Source: a bacterium
GTDB lineage: Bacteria; Pseudomonadota; Alphaproteobacteria; SP197
NCBI GenBank assembly: GCA_028821455.1
Contig: JAPPGE010000067.1
Span: forward strand, 111,242-175,241
Length of the DNA: 64,000 bases
Direction of reading: 5' to 3'
In this document: positions 19,363 to 29,270 of the stretch, one piece after another
Position numbering within the stretch: position 1 is the first letter of the stretch
Layout: the number at the start of each line of letters is the position of its first letter
Notes under the pieces: model-generated
Databases searched by the model: none
What the model saw: the letters and a program-made list of their open reading frames with translations, nothing else
What the model was told of the DNA's origin: nothing
Translations under genes and position numbers: made by a program

Positions 19363-20516
19363 TGTACCTCGCCTGACACGTCGTGAACTACAAGGGTGTC
19401 TGCCTCGACCTTCTGCCAATTGATATCGAGGCCGAGGCCCGATGCTGGGGGTGCGTGCATCAAACCGTCCGCATCTGGTCGGGGCGGACACATCATTTCG
19501 TATTCGTAGTGTTCAAACGGCACCGGTATCTCGAAGAACGAGCAGTTGCCACAGCCCAGAGCGAGATGGAGGTTGGCGAGCTTTCGTCCCTCGAAACCAT
19601 ACGATTGCAATTCGACATTGACCCCGCGTGATTCCGCAAGCGCCATTGCTCGGCGTGCCGCACCGATGCCGCCAACATGCGTAGCGCCCGTTCGCATGCT
19701 GCTCCATGCGCCCATGACAAGACCGGCGTCGAGGCAGTCAAGGGCGTTGATGGTGTTGCCGGCACAGATTATCGGAACATCGACGGCACGCCGCAGCTCC
19801 GCATAGGCCTCAAGATCAGTATCCGGCAGAGGTGCCTCGAACCAGATGGCATTGTGGTGCGCCAGTTCGCGGCCCATGACGACAGCGTCATCAAAGCTGT
19901 AGCGTTGTTCCACGTCGAGCATGAGACGAATGTCTCCCTCAAAACGCTTGGCGAGGCGCCGTATGAGCTCCAGATCGCGTTGTGGCTCGCACCACACATG
20001 GATCTTGGCGGCGCCAAATCCTCGTTGACTCAGGTTGACCAGGAGATCTTCGTATGCCTCGACCGTATCAAGCACTGGCGTACTGGCGTAGGCTGGAATT
20101 GTACGCCGAGCGCCTCCCAGCAGGGTCCAGAGCGGCAGGCCAATCGCCTTGCCCGTGAGATCCCACAGAGCGATATCGATCAGCGACTCGGCTTGGCGGC
20201 GAGGATCGTTGCTGTCCGCGAGACAACGATCATTGAACAGTTCACGCTCGATCGGATTGCCGCCGACCACCGACGGTGCAATTCCCGCGAGGCGGTCGGC
20301 GAGCGCGCGATCTGCCTGGCGCGACGTGCTGCCATCCTCGCCTTGCGGAACATTCGACGTATTGCTGGCAACACCCTCCAGGCCGCAGCGAGCCGTCAAT
20401 CGCACGATGTTGTTCGTGACGCGCACAAACCCGTCCTTCCCGCTCCACCGATAGAGTGGAGTTGAGGTCGGCGCTACCGCATAGACGCGCACTCTCACGA
20501 TATCGAGTTCATGCAT
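19359..20516 (-). CDS. Mandelate racemase/muconate lactonizing enzyme (enolase superfamily) protein
   Basis: A 385-residue paralogue of the downstream gene. Key positions: K171-I-H173 at the strand-2 acid/base site, D201 (MLDVEQ), E227 (WFEAP) and N254 (CAGN) as the probable metal ligands. Asn at the third site is known in glucarate dehydratase. The strand-6/7 region reads MRTGATHVGGIGAARRAMALAESRG and VELQSYG, so the classical His is not at its usual place. The ATG at 20516 (MHELDIVRVRVYAV) is chosen because the barrel-cap domain starts there; the upstream extension is not family-like. It is the first gene of a two-gene operon. Function beyond the superfamily cannot be assigned. Confidence 0.8.
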   Translation of the reverse strand: MHELDIVRVRVYAVAPTSTPLYRWSGKDGFVRVTNNIVRLTARCGLEGVASNTSNVPQGEDGSTSRQADRALADRLAGIAPSVVGGNPIERELFNDRCLADSNDPRRQAESLIDIALWDLTGKAIGLPLWTLLGGARRTIPAYASTPVLDTVEAYEDLLVNLSQRGFGAAKIHVWCEPQRDLELIRRLAKRFEGDIRLMLDVEQRYSFDDAVVMGRELAHHNAIWFEAPLPDTDLEAYAELRRAVDVPIICAGNTINALDCLDAGLVMGAWSSMRTGATHVGGIGAARRAMALAESRGVNVELQSYGFEGRKLANLHLALGCGNCSFFEIPVPFEHYEYEMMCPPRPDADGLMHAPPASGLGLDINWQKVEADTLVVHDVSGEVQ

Positions 20517-20830
20517 CACAGATAATGTCCGCGCGGGCTCGGGGGCGTGCCCCCAGTGGTGGCGTAGCAGTTCTGGCTCCGCTGGCAACTGCGGGCTTCA
20601 AGGACTCGGCGGCACGATTGGTGGGGGTGAGTTTCACCTTGGCAATTCGCTTTTCCATCCCCGAAATGGTGCTGCTAACTCGTTTCGAGCCAACTCACAA
20701 TCAACACCATGACTCAGATTCCTGACGATCGGCGGCGCCGCTTGTCGCCCCTGATCGATGCAGCCCAACTAATAGGTCAAGCCTCTACGCGGACTTTGGC
20801 TCGTTTCTGGCTCACGGCGCTTGTTGACAG
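20517..20830. other. Intergenic region without recognised gene
   Basis: 314 bp between the enolase-superfamily operon and the DUF427 gene, both read leftward. It should hold the promoter of the operon. Short open readings have no recognisable content. No hairpin-T terminator for the DUF427 gene was identified with confidence. Confidence 0.35.
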
Positions 20831-21589
20831 TCAGGATGGCGACCACGCTGTCTGCGGCCGCCCGACGGGCTTGCCGTCCACGAGGATCCGGTCGACCCGT
20901 TCGTTGTAGAAGGCGATGTGACCGGCAATGCGGGGGCACTCCGGAATTGGATCGGGATAGACCCAGGCGATGTCCTCGTGAGCGACGCCATCGAGGACGA
21001 GCGAAAGGTGCGTGGCCACACCCTTGTAGGGGCAGCGCGTGGTGGTCGGCGATTCGACAAGGAGATCCCGCCGCACGTCCTCTGGCGGAACGTAGTAGCG
21101 GGTCGGAAGACCGGTTTCGAAGAGGAACTGCGCCCGGCTGCTCGTCGCCAGCACCTCGCCGGCATGGATCACCTCGACGGGCCGGTGGCTCAGCAGCGTG
21201 TCGACCCTGACGCGCGGATCCCGGGCATGGACGAAAACCTCCTCGTCCTCCTCGTACCAGTGATCGAGGCTCTGCCAGTAGAAAGCGATGCGATCCTGCA
21301 GCGCGGAAGCCTCTTCCAGCGGCTCGGGATAGGCCCAGGCTGCATTCTCCGCCGCGTGACCTTCGGCATGGATGGTCCAGTAACAGGCGTCCCCCTTCCA
21401 TGGACAATGCGTCTTGTTTGCGGTGGGGGTGAGCAGGTCCATGGCGACATCGTCGCGAGGAAAATAGTAGACCGGAACATGGCCCGTCTCGCGCACCAGC
21501 AGGACGTCCGTACTGTCGACGACCGTCTCGTCCCGCAACACCGCCCTCACCCGCCTGGGAGAGGGTTCATACTCCACGCGATGCGTCAT
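20831..21589 (-). CDS. Protein with two DUF427 domains
   Basis: A 252-residue protein made of two similar halves. Each half has the DUF427 pattern: strand pairs ending VYYFPRDDV or RYYVPPEDV, then CPWKGDACYW or CPYKGVATHL, and a closing AWAYPEPL or AWVYPDPI followed by IAFY. The first copy spans about residues 15-105, the second about 130-235. DUF427 proteins are small soluble beta-tent folds of unknown role. The start MTHRVEYEPSPRRVRA is well placed. It has no operon partner. The fused double-domain form is common. Confidence 0.9.
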   Translation of the reverse strand: MTHRVEYEPSPRRVRAVLRDETVVDSTDVLLVRETGHVPVYYFPRDDVAMDLLTPTANKTHCPWKGDACYWTIHAEGHAAENAAWAYPEPLEEASALQDRIAFYWQSLDHWYEEDEEVFVHARDPRVRVDTLLSHRPVEVIHAGEVLATSSRAQFLFETGLPTRYYVPPEDVRRDLLVESPTTTRCPYKGVATHLSLVLDGVAHEDIAWVYPDPIPECPRIAGHIAFYNERVDRILVDGKPVGRPQTAWSPS

Positions 21590-21662
21590 GGTCGCCTCCC
21601 GTTTCGTCCTCTATCGATCCTATGCACCCGCCATGCTCCGATCAACGCTGGAACTCCGTTCC

Positions 21663-22496
21663 TCACCTGGCGGCCCTTTTCCGGCGCTTGGCGAAGGTGT
21701 GTTCGGGTCCCGGAAAGCGCCGGCTGCGGACATCGCTGGCATAGGCCATGACCGCCTCTTCCACGATCTTTCCGACCTCGGCATAGCGCTTCACGAACTT
21801 CGGCGTGAAGGTGTCGAACATGCCGGTCATGTCCTCGGTGACGAGGATCTGCCCGTCGCAGGCGACCGATGCGCCAATGCCGATGATGGGAACGGTTGAG
21901 GCTTGCGTGATGTCGCGCGCAACGCTCTCGACAACTCCCTCGACGACGATGGCGAACGCCCCGGCCTGGGCAATCGCCCGGGCATCTTTCAGGATGCGTC
22001 GCCGGGTGGTGTCCGAATGGCCCCTAGAGCGCATCTGCGCGACGCTTCGCGCCTGCTGCGGCATCAGGCCGACATGGCCCATCACGGGAATGCCGTCCGC
22101 GACGGCAGCCTCGACCGTCCCGGCAAGACTGTCCCCGCCTTCCATCTTCACGGCATCGCAGCCCGTCTCGGCGAGCATGCGCCGGGCATTCGAGAGCGCC
22201 ACGTCCCGGTTGTGCTCATAGGTACCAAAGGGCATGTCGATGACGACCAGGGTGTTGGCCGCGGCCTGTGCCACAGCCCGGCCATGGCGGATCATCGTGT
22301 CGATGTCGATGGTCCGTGTCGTTGACATGCCGTAGAGCACCATGGCAACCGAATCGCCGACCAGGATGAAGTCCACATGCCGGTCGATCCTGGCAGCCAT
22401 GGGCGCCGTGTAGGCCGTCAGGCCGACGATCGGCTCGCCACCCCGGGGACCGAGCAGTCCGCTTGGATCAGGTTTGTCCGGCAGGCCGGGCGCCAT
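21663..22496 (-). CDS. panB: 3-methyl-2-oxobutanoate hydroxymethyltransferase
   Basis: First committed step of pantothenate synthesis: transfers a hydroxymethyl group from methylene-THF to alpha-ketoisovalerate. The 277-residue product contains VGLTAYTAPMAARIDRHVDFILVGDS (metal-binding Asp in VGDS), DMPFGTYE, DAVKMEGG, VMGHVGLMPQ and a late IIGIGASVACDGQILVTEDM. It lies 3 bp after the panC stop, so the order is panC-panB in one minus-strand operon. The C-terminus is basic (FAKRRKRAAR). No other reading is plausible. Confidence 0.96.
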   Translation of the reverse strand: MAPGLPDKPDPSGLLGPRGGEPIVGLTAYTAPMAARIDRHVDFILVGDSVAMVLYGMSTTRTIDIDTMIRHGRAVAQAAANTLVVIDMPFGTYEHNRDVALSNARRMLAETGCDAVKMEGGDSLAGTVEAAVADGIPVMGHVGLMPQQARSVAQMRSRGHSDTTRRRILKDARAIAQAGAFAIVVEGVVESVARDITQASTVPIIGIGASVACDGQILVTEDMTGMFDTFTPKFVKRYAEVGKIVEEAVMAYASDVRSRRFPGPEHTFAKRRKRAAR

Positions 22497-22499
22497 GTC

Positions 22500-23351
22500 T
22501 CACGTCCCTCCCGGCAGCGTCACCGCCACGTTGTCGATCAACCGGGTCCCCCCAAGACGCACCGCGGACAGCAGTCTTGCCGCACGGGTCTGCGTCTCGA
22601 CCACACCAAGCGTGACGGAGTCGCGCAACGAGAGGTAGTCGACGGCATCGAAGGCTGCTCTCAGGCTCCTCGATGCGTCAGCGATCGCGGCCGCCGCAGG
22701 CTCTCCCCGATCAAGGACATCGCGTGTCTCCGTCAGGATGCGGAAGAGTCCGGCCGCGCGGCGACGGTCTTCGGCGCCGAGGTAGGCATTGCGCGAGGAC
22801 ATGGCGAGACCGTCGGCCTCGCGCACCGTGGCCACCGATACGATGTCGATCCGAAGGTCGAGGTCGCGGACCATCTGCCGCACGACGACAAGCTGCTGGA
22901 AGTCCTTTTCGCCGAACACCGCCACGTCGGCGCCTGTCTGCATGAAGAGCTTGAGCACCACGGTGGCAACGCCTGAAAAGAACCCCTCCCGGTAGTCGGC
23001 CTCGAGCCCCTGTGCAGCACCGCCCGGCGTGACAGTCGTGGCAAAGCCCTGCGGGTACATGTCCTGTGTCCCCGGGGCATAGACGAGATCGACGCCCGCC
23101 TCGAGAAAACGCGCCACGTCCCCCGCCTCGTCCCTCGGATAGCAGGCAAAATCCTCGCCCGGGGCAAACTGGGCGGGATTGACGAAGAGGCTCGCCACCA
23201 CGCGGCAGGCACGTTCCCTCGCCACTCGGACCAGGGCCATGTGTCCATCATGCAGGGCCCCCATCGTCGGAACGAGGGCAACGGTGTCCCCGGCCACCCG
23301 CCATTCATCCAGCTGACGGCGCAGCGCCGCCACGGTGCGTACAGGTGTCAT
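22500..23351 (-). CDS. panC: Pantothenate synthetase
   Basis: Condenses pantoate and beta-alanine using ATP. The 283-residue product begins MTPVRTVAALRRQLDEWR and carries PTMGALHDGHMALV (HxGH-type nucleotide motif), FVNPAQFAPGEDF, FGEKDFQQLVVVRQMVRDL and AMSSRNAYL, all PanC signatures. The ATG at 23351 was chosen because homologues begin with this V-x-x-L-R pattern; the long in-frame upstream extension to 23990 is antisense to the PhyH gene. It is followed directly by panB. Confidence 0.97.
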   Translation of the reverse strand: MTPVRTVAALRRQLDEWRVAGDTVALVPTMGALHDGHMALVRVARERACRVVASLFVNPAQFAPGEDFACYPRDEAGDVARFLEAGVDLVYAPGTQDMYPQGFATTVTPGGAAQGLEADYREGFFSGVATVVLKLFMQTGADVAVFGEKDFQQLVVVRQMVRDLDLRIDIVSVATVREADGLAMSSRNAYLGAEDRRRAAGLFRILTETRDVLDRGEPAAAAIADASRSLRAAFDAVDYLSLRDSVTLGVVETQTRAARLLSAVRLGGTRLIDNVAVTLPGGT

Positions 23352-23452
23352 GACCGCCCCGCACTTGTCATTGTGCAGTGCAGCATAAACCGTTTGCGAC
23401 GGCTCTGCCACACGCCGGAGCGAGCGACCATGCTGATCAGCGCGCCAGGATT

Positions 23453-24421
23453 TCAGGAGTGTGCATGGAGAGGGCTGTTCCGGCTCCACCGCACCGTCTC
23501 GAAGATGGGTCCCTCGACATCGCCTGCCAGGATCGCCTCCCTGGCGGCTTCCCACAGACCGGCCCACGCTTGCGCATCCCGCAGGACCGAACCGGGTGCG
23601 GCCCGGCTCCTGGCGACAAAGCAGGGAAAGGCGGGCCGGCCAGTCGCCTGGCCGACGGGCTGATAGCGCAGATCGAAACTCATGCGGATATCGTCGCTCC
23701 GGTTGGGCAGCGACGCGTGGTGGGTCAGCTTGTCGAACAGCACGAGACCGCCACGGCGTACGGGCAACGCAACGGGCGAACCGGGCGCCAGATCGGTATC
23801 GGGAATATAGTTCGATTCTCCCGGAGCATCGATGACATGGCGGGTCAGGGTATCGCCGAGGTGCCGATGACTGCCGGGGATGACCAGGAGGCAGCCGTTC
23901 TCCACCGTGACATCGGTCAGGGCGACCCAGACAGTCAGAATGTCCGAATTCAGTGCCTCGTCCAGCAGGCCTGCGAGATCCTGATGCCATGTCGTCGCAT
24001 CATCTCCGCCGGGAACCTTCAGGCGCAGATGCTGGGTCGGATTGGAGACGATTTCGGGTCCCAGGATGTCTTCCGCCACATCGAGGATGGCGGGATGGCG
24101 CAACAGGTCGAACACTGCCGGATGGGCGAACACCGGAGCGTCCGCCGCCATGTCATCGACAACAGGCAGAGTAATGTCCAGATGGCTGTACACATCGGGG
24201 CGCATCCGGGCGATACGGGCATAGCGTTCACCGAAGGCGAGTTCCGCAAAGGTGTCCGCAATCAATCCGCTTGCCGCGAACTGCCGGGCAACCTGGTCAA
24301 GGCGGGTCTCATAGGCATTCCAGAGCGGTTCCAAGTCGCTGTCGTCGAGCAACCCTTCGACGACGAGATAACCGTCCCTCCGGAACTGCTCCAGATCGCC
24401 ACGGTCAAGGCGCCGCGTCAT
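23453..24421 (-). CDS. Phytanoyl-CoA dioxygenase (PhyH) family protein
   Basis: Probable Fe(II)/2-oxoglutarate-dependent oxygenase, 322 residues. Iron ligands are visible as WHQD (H-x-D) in TTWHQDLAGLLDEAL and a distal His in LTHHASLPNRSDDIRMSFDLRYQP, where the R of DIRMS would bind 2-oxoglutarate. LLVIPGSHRHLGD is a PhyH-typical segment. The ATG at 24421 gives MTRRLDRGDLEQFRRDGYLVV, the standard family start. The gene stands alone between panC and a divergent toxin-antitoxin pair. Marine alphaproteobacteria carry many such paralogues; the substrate is unknown. Confidence 0.88.
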   Translation of the reverse strand: MTRRLDRGDLEQFRRDGYLVVEGLLDDSDLEPLWNAYETRLDQVARQFAASGLIADTFAELAFGERYARIARMRPDVYSHLDITLPVVDDMAADAPVFAHPAVFDLLRHPAILDVAEDILGPEIVSNPTQHLRLKVPGGDDATTWHQDLAGLLDEALNSDILTVWVALTDVTVENGCLLVIPGSHRHLGDTLTRHVIDAPGESNYIPDTDLAPGSPVALPVRRGGLVLFDKLTHHASLPNRSDDIRMSFDLRYQPVGQATGRPAFPCFVARSRAAPGSVLRDAQAWAGLWEAAREAILAGDVEGPIFETVRWSRNSPLHAHS

Positions 24422-24511
24422 GGATGGAAGCCGGTTCGCACACCACGTCGCCACCAGTGCCGGGTGTCTCTCACACCCCAGAGGCTCGTCATCAGCGATG
24501 CCCGGAATCGA

Positions 24512-24610
24512 ATTGGCGCATGTTGGCGTATCTCACGGCTGCGATCCAGACCGCGTCCCTGCCAGTCGCATCCGTCAGCGCTCTTGGTATGTACGCCATT
24601 TTGGCGCATT
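24512..24610. promoter_or_regulatory. Candidate antitoxin operator repeats
   Basis: Upstream of the DUF1778 antitoxin are two similar blocks, ATTGGCGCATGTTGGCGTAT (24512-24531) and GTACGCCATTTTGGCGCATT (24591-24610). They share TTGGCGCAT as a direct repeat and TGGCGTA/TACGCCA as an inverted pair. Such paired sites are what a ribbon-helix-helix antitoxin would bind to repress its own operon. The functional call is inference from position. Confidence 0.45.
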
Positions 24611-24642
24611 TGTTGTCACCACCTTCCTTGAGAGGCATCGCG

Positions 24643-24927
24643 ATGGCGGAAGCAACCGGGACGAAACACGAGCGGGTCCACCTGCGCCTCGACACCAAGA
24701 GCAAGCACAAGCTTGAACGCGCGGCAGCCTACGAGGAAACCACGGTCAGTCGTTTTGTGCTGCACAACGCCGTCACCGCTGCCGAACGCGTGATCGAGGC
24801 GCACGAGCGAAACGTGCTTCCGGCAACGGACTGGAATGCCTTCCATGATGCGCTGCTCAACCCGCCCGAGCCTAATGCGGTGCTGAGGCGCGCCGCGCGC
24901 CGCTATCGCGAGCGCATGGGTGGATGA
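24643..24927 (+). CDS. DUF1778 (TacA-like) antitoxin
   Basis: A 94-residue protein: ERVHLRLDTKSKHKLERAAAYEETTVSRFVL is a ribbon-helix-helix DNA-binding part of the DUF1778 type. It is followed by a long helix and a toxin-binding tail (DWNAFHDALLNPPEPNAVLRRAARRY). The start ATG at 24643 (MAEATGTKHE) is favoured by family length. Its end overlaps the start of the GNAT toxin gene by 8 bp, the standard antitoxin-then-toxin order of TacAT/AtaRT modules. It likely represses its own promoter through the repeats upstream. Confidence 0.9.
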   Translation: MAEATGTKHERVHLRLDTKSKHKLERAAAYEETTVSRFVLHNAVTAAERVIEAHERNVLPATDWNAFHDALLNPPEPNAVLRRAARRYRERMGG

Positions 24928-25429
24928 ATCGCCACTCAACGTCGAGCCGCTTGGTCCGAATCACGACCGCAGGTCCTTCTCCTGTGGCGAGCCGTCGTTC
25001 GATGCCTACATCCGTCGGCAGGCTTTGCAGGACGCCAGGCGGCGCGCGGCGCGGGTCTTCGTGGCGTCGGGAGACCCTCCCGAACGGATTGCCGGCTACT
25101 ACACGCTGAGCGCGGCAAGCTTCGAGAAGGACAACCTGCCCGCGGAAGTCGCCAGGCGTCTGCCGCATTATCCCGTGCCGGCGGCCGTCATCGGGCGGTT
25201 GGCGGTCGATCTTCGCAGCCAGGGGATCGGGCTCGGTGAGCTTCTGTTGCTCGACGCGATCAATCGGGTAGTCCGCGCGGGCGACACGATGGGGGTCTAT
25301 GCAGTCGTCGTCGATGCGTTGCACGACCGCGCCAGCGCCTTCTATGAACGGTACGGCTTCGTGCCCTTCCCGTCGCGACCGTTACGCCTCTATCTGCCGC
25401 TTCGGACCTTCGATCAACTCAGGCTGTAG
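24920..25429 (+). CDS. GNAT-family acetyltransferase toxin (TacT-like)
   Basis: Toxins of this family acetylate the amino group on charged tRNAs and stop translation. The 169-residue product has the family start PLGPNHDRRSFSCGEPSFDAYIRRQA, then RVFVASGDPPERIAGYYTLS and the acetyl-CoA loop RLAVDLRSQGIGLGELLLLDAI, ending with the catalytic-tyrosine region ASAFYERYGFVPFPSRPLRLYLPL. The start is GTG at 24920 (VDESPLNVEPL), overlapping the antitoxin; the nearby ATG at 24924 is out of frame. All key motifs are intact, so the toxin is probably active and held by its DUF1778 partner. Confidence 0.92.
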   Translation: MDESPLNVEPLGPNHDRRSFSCGEPSFDAYIRRQALQDARRRAARVFVASGDPPERIAGYYTLSAASFEKDNLPAEVARRLPHYPVPAAVIGRLAVDLRSQGIGLGELLLLDAINRVVRAGDTMGVYAVVVDALHDRASAFYERYGFVPFPSRPLRLYLPLRTFDQLRL

Positions 25430-25535
25430 TGTCCTCCTCGGCCTCCCGGCAAGATGCGCGGTCGCTGCCAGATCCGGAAACCGCCGTTTCCGGGGCGCCT
25501 GCCTCTTCCGCTCGTTCAACGAGAAGAGAGATTGC

Positions 25536-25568
25536 AAAAAAATGGGGGTGAGCCGGAACCCACCCCCA
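25536..25568 (-). terminator. Rho-independent terminator of nrdJ
   Basis: On the minus strand an 8-bp perfect GC-rich stem (CACCCCCA at 25561-25568 pairing with TGGGGGTG at 25543-25550) with a 10-base loop is followed by seven T residues (A-run at 25536-25542 on the plus strand). It lies 80 bp past the nrdJ stop, so it should end the nrdJ transcript. The opposite orientation has no T-run after the stem. Confidence 0.85.
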
Positions 25569-25647
25569 AGTTGGGGAGGACACACCATGAAATCAGGTAG
25601 TCAGCCGGCCGATCGCCAGACCCGACCACCCATGCCAGCAACGGGAG

Positions 25648-28600
25648 TCACGAGCATCCACTTGTCGCACCACAGGTGACGCACTTGAGACAGGTCCCGT
25701 TGCGGACCAGTGTGAGGTTGCCGCATTCTTCGCACGGATCCCCCTCATAGCCTTGCATGCGTGCCGCATCGGCGGCGGTGACGCCTGCAAACATTTCGTG
25801 TTGGGCCGCGGCCACCCTGACCGGCTCTGTCTGGCGGCCGCCATCGAGCACCTGGAGGTGCCGGCCCCGCATGTAACCCCTGCTGGCGACCTGCTCGAGC
25901 AGGCTCTGGACCTCGGCCATGCCGTCATCGTTCTCGGCGAACTCCTCGCCGGCATCGCCGCGACCCACCGTATCCGGCATCAGGTCGCCGGGCTCGACAT
26001 GGGCGAGATCGTTGCGGGCGAGATAGCTGATCGCCAGCTCGCGGAAGATGTAGTCAAGGATGGACGTCGACATCTTGATGGTGTCGTTGCCCTCGACCAT
26101 GCCGCTGGGCTCGAAGCGGGTGAAGGTGTAGGCGTCAACGAACTCCTCGAGCGGCACGCCGTACTGCAGGCCGATCGACACGGCGATCGCGAAATTGTTC
26201 ATCAGGCTGCGGAAGGCCGCACCTTCCTTGTGCATGTCGATGAAGATCTCGCCGAGACTGCCGTCGACATATTCGCCGGTCTTCAGGTAGACCTTGTGAC
26301 CGCCGACGATGGCCTTCTGGGTATAGCCGCGACGACGGTTGTCGAGGCGCCGGCGCTCGTGGCGCACGATGGTGGTGACGACCTTGCGGATCGCCTCGGG
26401 GCGGTCTTCCGCCTCCTCGAGTTCCTCTGCCAGGTCGCCGAGATGCATGGCGGAGAGGGGCTGCGAGAGTTTCGAACCGTCGCGGTAGAGCGCGTTCGCC
26501 TTGAGGCCAAGGCGCCAGGACAGCTTGTAGGTGTCGCGGCATTCCTCGACCGAGGCCGTGGCGGGCATGTTGATCGTCTTGGAGATGGCGCCCGAGATGA
26601 AAGGCTGGGCCGCCGCCATCATCCTGATGTGACTGTCGGTCGACAGGAACCGTCTGCCCAGACGGCCGCAGGGATTGGCACAGTCGAACACCGCGAGATG
26701 CTCGTCACGGATGTGCGGTGCTCCCTCGAGTGTCATGGTGCCACAGCAGAAGCTGTTGGCGGCCTCGATGTCGGTCCGGCTGAAGCCGATGGCCGCCAGG
26801 AGATCGAAGGCAGGATCGTCGAGTTCTTCGGATTCGAGTTCCAGCACCCCGGTGCAGAAATCTTCGCCGAGGGTCCATCTGTTGAAGACGAAACGGATGT
26901 CGAACGCCGCCTTCAGGGAACCCTCGACCTTCTCCAGGACGTCGTCCGTGAATCCCTTCGCGCGAAGGGCCTCGTGATTCACCAACGGCGCGCCGGCGAG
27001 CGTGCCGTGGCCTACGGCATGGGTGATCATCGCCGTGATCTCGCGCTCGCTGTAACCCAGCATGGCAAGCGCCACCGGCACCGTCCGGTTGATGATCTTG
27101 AAGTAGCCGCCGCCGGCCAGCTTCTTGAACTTCACCAGCGCGAAGTCGGGTTCGATTCCCGTGGTGTCGCAATCCATGACGAGGCCGATGGTCCCCGTCG
27201 GCGCGATCACCGTCGCCTGGGCATTCCGGTAGCCGTGCTGTTCACCGAGCCGGAGAGCCTCGTCCCACGCCCGGATGGCGGCCTCGCCCAGCTCGGGCAA
27301 TGGCAGTGCCTCGTGATCGATGGACACGGGCAGCACCGACAGTCCTTCGTAGTTGTCCTGTCCGCTGATGGCGGCCCGGCGGTGGTTGCGCATGACCCGC
27401 AGCATGGCGTCCCGGTTTCTGGCGAAACCGGGGAAGGGCCCGAGTTCGCCGGCCATCTCGGCACTCGTGGCGTAACCGACCCCGGTCATGATGGCGCTGA
27501 CAGCGCCGCAGAACGCCCGGCCTTCCGCCGAGTCATAGGAATGGCCCGATGCCATCAGCAGGCCACCGAGGTTGGCATAGCCCAGTCCGAGCGACCGGAA
27601 ATCATACGACCGCCTGGCGATCTCCCGGGACGGGAACTGCGCCATCATGACCGATATCTCCAGCACGATGGTCCACAGCCGGACCGCGTGCTCGAAGGCG
27701 GCGATGTCGAAGCGGCCGTCGTCCATTCGGAACTTGAGGAGATTGAGCGAAGCGAGATTGCACGCCGTGTCGTCGAGGAACATGTACTCCGAACAGGGAT
27801 TGGAGGCGTTGATCCGTCCCGACCCGGGGCATGTGTGCCACTCGTTGATCGTCGTGTCGTACTGGATTCCGGGGTCCGCCGAGGCCCAGGCGGCAAAGGC
27901 GATCCTGTCCCACAGATCCCGCGCCTTCACGGATCTGGCCACCGTGCCGTCCGTGCGCCGTATCAGGTCCCAGCTGCGGTCGGCCTCGACGGCTTCGAGG
28001 AATGCGTTGGTCACCCTGACGGAGTTGTTGGCGTTCTGCCCCGAAACGGTCCTGTAGGCCTCGGAATCCCAGTCCGTGTCCAGCACCGGAAACTCGACCG
28101 TGCGGTAGCCCTGCCGGGCGAGCTGGAGCACACGCTGGATTCCGGCTTCCGGGACCATCGCCCGGCGACACGCCAGAACGGCCTTGCGCAGCGATGAATT
28201 CTCCTTCGGATCGAACCTCGCCTCGTCGTGGCGATCTCCCTCGTGGCATGCCTCCATCACGGCACCGAGGTGCTTGTGGCACTGCCTCGATCCGGCGACG
28301 AGCGCCGCCACCTTCTGTTCCTCGACCATCTTCCAGGAGATGAAGTTCTCGACATCGGGGTGATCGATGTCGACGACCACCATCTTGGCGGCGCGTCGTG
28401 TCGTGCCACCGGACTTGATGGCGCCCGCCGCCCTGTCGCCCACCTTGAGGAAACTCATGAGGCCCGATGAACGGCCGCCGCCCGACAGCGGCTCGCCCTC
28501 GCCTCTCAGGGCCGAGAAGTTCGATCCGGTGCCGGACCCGAACTTGAAGAGGCGCGCCTCGCGCACCCACAGGTCCATGATGCCGTTCTCGTTGACCAGG

Positions 28601-29196
28601 TCGTCGGCCACGCTCTGGATGAAACAGGCGTGCGGCTGGGGCCGCTCGTAGGCATTGGTCGAGCGGTTGAGGCGACCGGTCTCGTGGTTGACGTAGTAGT
28701 GACCCTGGGCCGGGCCCGAGATGCCGTAGGCCCAGTGAAGGCCGGTGTTGAACCACTGCGGCGAGTTGGGCGCCGCGATCTGCGAGGCGAGCATGAACCG
28801 CACCTCGTCGAAGAAGGTGCGCGCATCCTCTTCCCGGTCGAAGTAGCCGCCCTTCCAGCCCCAGTAGGTCCAGGTTCCGGCCATGCGGTCAAAGACCTGC
28901 CGGCTGTCCGTCTCACCGGTCGTGCCGGTGCCGGGCGCGGCTTCGCGACGGCTGAGCCAGGCCGGAATCGACCCTTCCTCGACAGCCTGCAGGCTGTCGG
29001 GCACACCCGCCTTGCGGAAGTACTTCTGGGCAATGATGTCGCTGGCGACCTGGGACCAGGAGTCGGGAACCTCGATTCCCTCCTGCCGGAAAACAACCGA
29101 ACCATCGGGGTTGCGGATCTCGCTCATCGCCTTGCGAAAGCCGATGCCGTGGTAGGCATCCTTGCCTGCGGTGGTGAAGTGGCGCCTGATCCGCAT
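25648..29196 (-). CDS. nrdJ: Adenosylcobalamin-dependent ribonucleoside-diphosphate reductase
   Basis: Class II ribonucleotide reductase, makes deoxynucleotides with or without oxygen using coenzyme B12. The 1182-residue product starts [17 protein letters not shown]. An early segment [21 protein letters not shown] is typical. The catalytic barrel shows [37 protein letters not shown], with the redox Cys in HTCP and the N-x-C-x-E triad in NPCSE. The C-terminal region includes a zinc-ribbon-like [22 protein letters not shown]. Length and layout match the long NrdJ/NrdZ form of alphaproteobacteria. Candidate NrdR boxes lie upstream and a good terminator downstream. It requires cobalamin supply; no cobalamin riboswitch was seen. 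Confidence 0.97.
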   Translation of the reverse strand: MRIRRHFTTAGKDAYHGIGFRKAMSEIRNPDGSVVFRQEGIEVPDSWSQVASDIIAQKYFRKAGVPDSLQAVEEGSIPAWLSRREAAPGTGTTGETDSRQVFDRMAGTWTYWGWKGGYFDREEDARTFFDEVRFMLASQIAAPNSPQWFNTGLHWAYGISGPAQGHYYVNHETGRLNRSTNAYERPQPHACFIQSVADDLVNENGIMDLWVREARLFKFGSGTGSNFSALRGEGEPLSGGGRSSGLMSFLKVGDRAAGAIKSGGTTRRAAKMVVVDIDHPDVENFISWKMVEEQKVAALVAGSRQCHKHLGAVMEACHEGDRHDEARFDPKENSSLRKAVLACRRAMVPEAGIQRVLQLARQGYRTVEFPVLDTDWDSEAYRTVSGQNANNSVRVTNAFLEAVEADRSWDLIRRTDGTVARSVKARDLWDRIAFAAWASADPGIQYDTTINEWHTCPGSGRINASNPCSEYMFLDDTACNLASLNLLKFRMDDGRFDIAAFEHAVRLWTIVLEISVMMAQFPSREIARRSYDFRSLGLGYANLGGLLMASGHSYDSAEGRAFCGAVSAIMTGVGYATSAEMAGELGPFPGFARNRDAMLRVMRNHRRAAISGQDNYEGLSVLPVSIDHEALPLPELGEAAIRAWDEALRLGEQHGYRNAQATVIAPTGTIGLVMDCDTTGIEPDFALVKFKKLAGGGYFKIINRTVPVALAMLGYSEREITAMITHAVGHGTLAGAPLVNHEALRAKGFTDDVLEKVEGSLKAAFDIRFVFNRWTLGEDFCTGVLELESEELDDPAFDLLAAIGFSRTDIEAANSFCCGTMTLEGAPHIRDEHLAVFDCANPCGRLGRRFLSTDSHIRMMAAAQPFISGAISKTINMPATASVEECRDTYKLSWRLGLKANALYRDGSKLSQPLSAMHLGDLAEELEEAEDRPEAIRKVVTTIVRHERRRLDNRRRGYTQKAIVGGHKVYLKTGEYVDGSLGEIFIDMHKEGAAFRSLMNNFAIAVSIGLQYGVPLEEFVDAYTFTRFEPSGMVEGNDTIKMSTSILDYIFRELAISYLARNDLAHVEPGDLMPDTVGRGDAGEEFAENDDGMAEVQSLLEQVASRGYMRGRHLQVLDGGRQTEPVRVAAAQHEMFAGVTAADAARMQGYEGDPCEECGNLTLVRNGTCLKCVTCGATSGCS

Positions 29197-29270
29197 CCAT
29201 CCAACTCCCAGTGACTTGCCTCATCACAGCTCTTGATGGCTGCTGACGAACGATAATTTTGACAACGGAT

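Noticed and set aside
25753..28197. 814-codon plus-strand open frame opposite nrdJ
   Set aside because: The minus-strand NrdJ reading has all catalytic motifs; this frame has none and lacks a ribosome-binding site.
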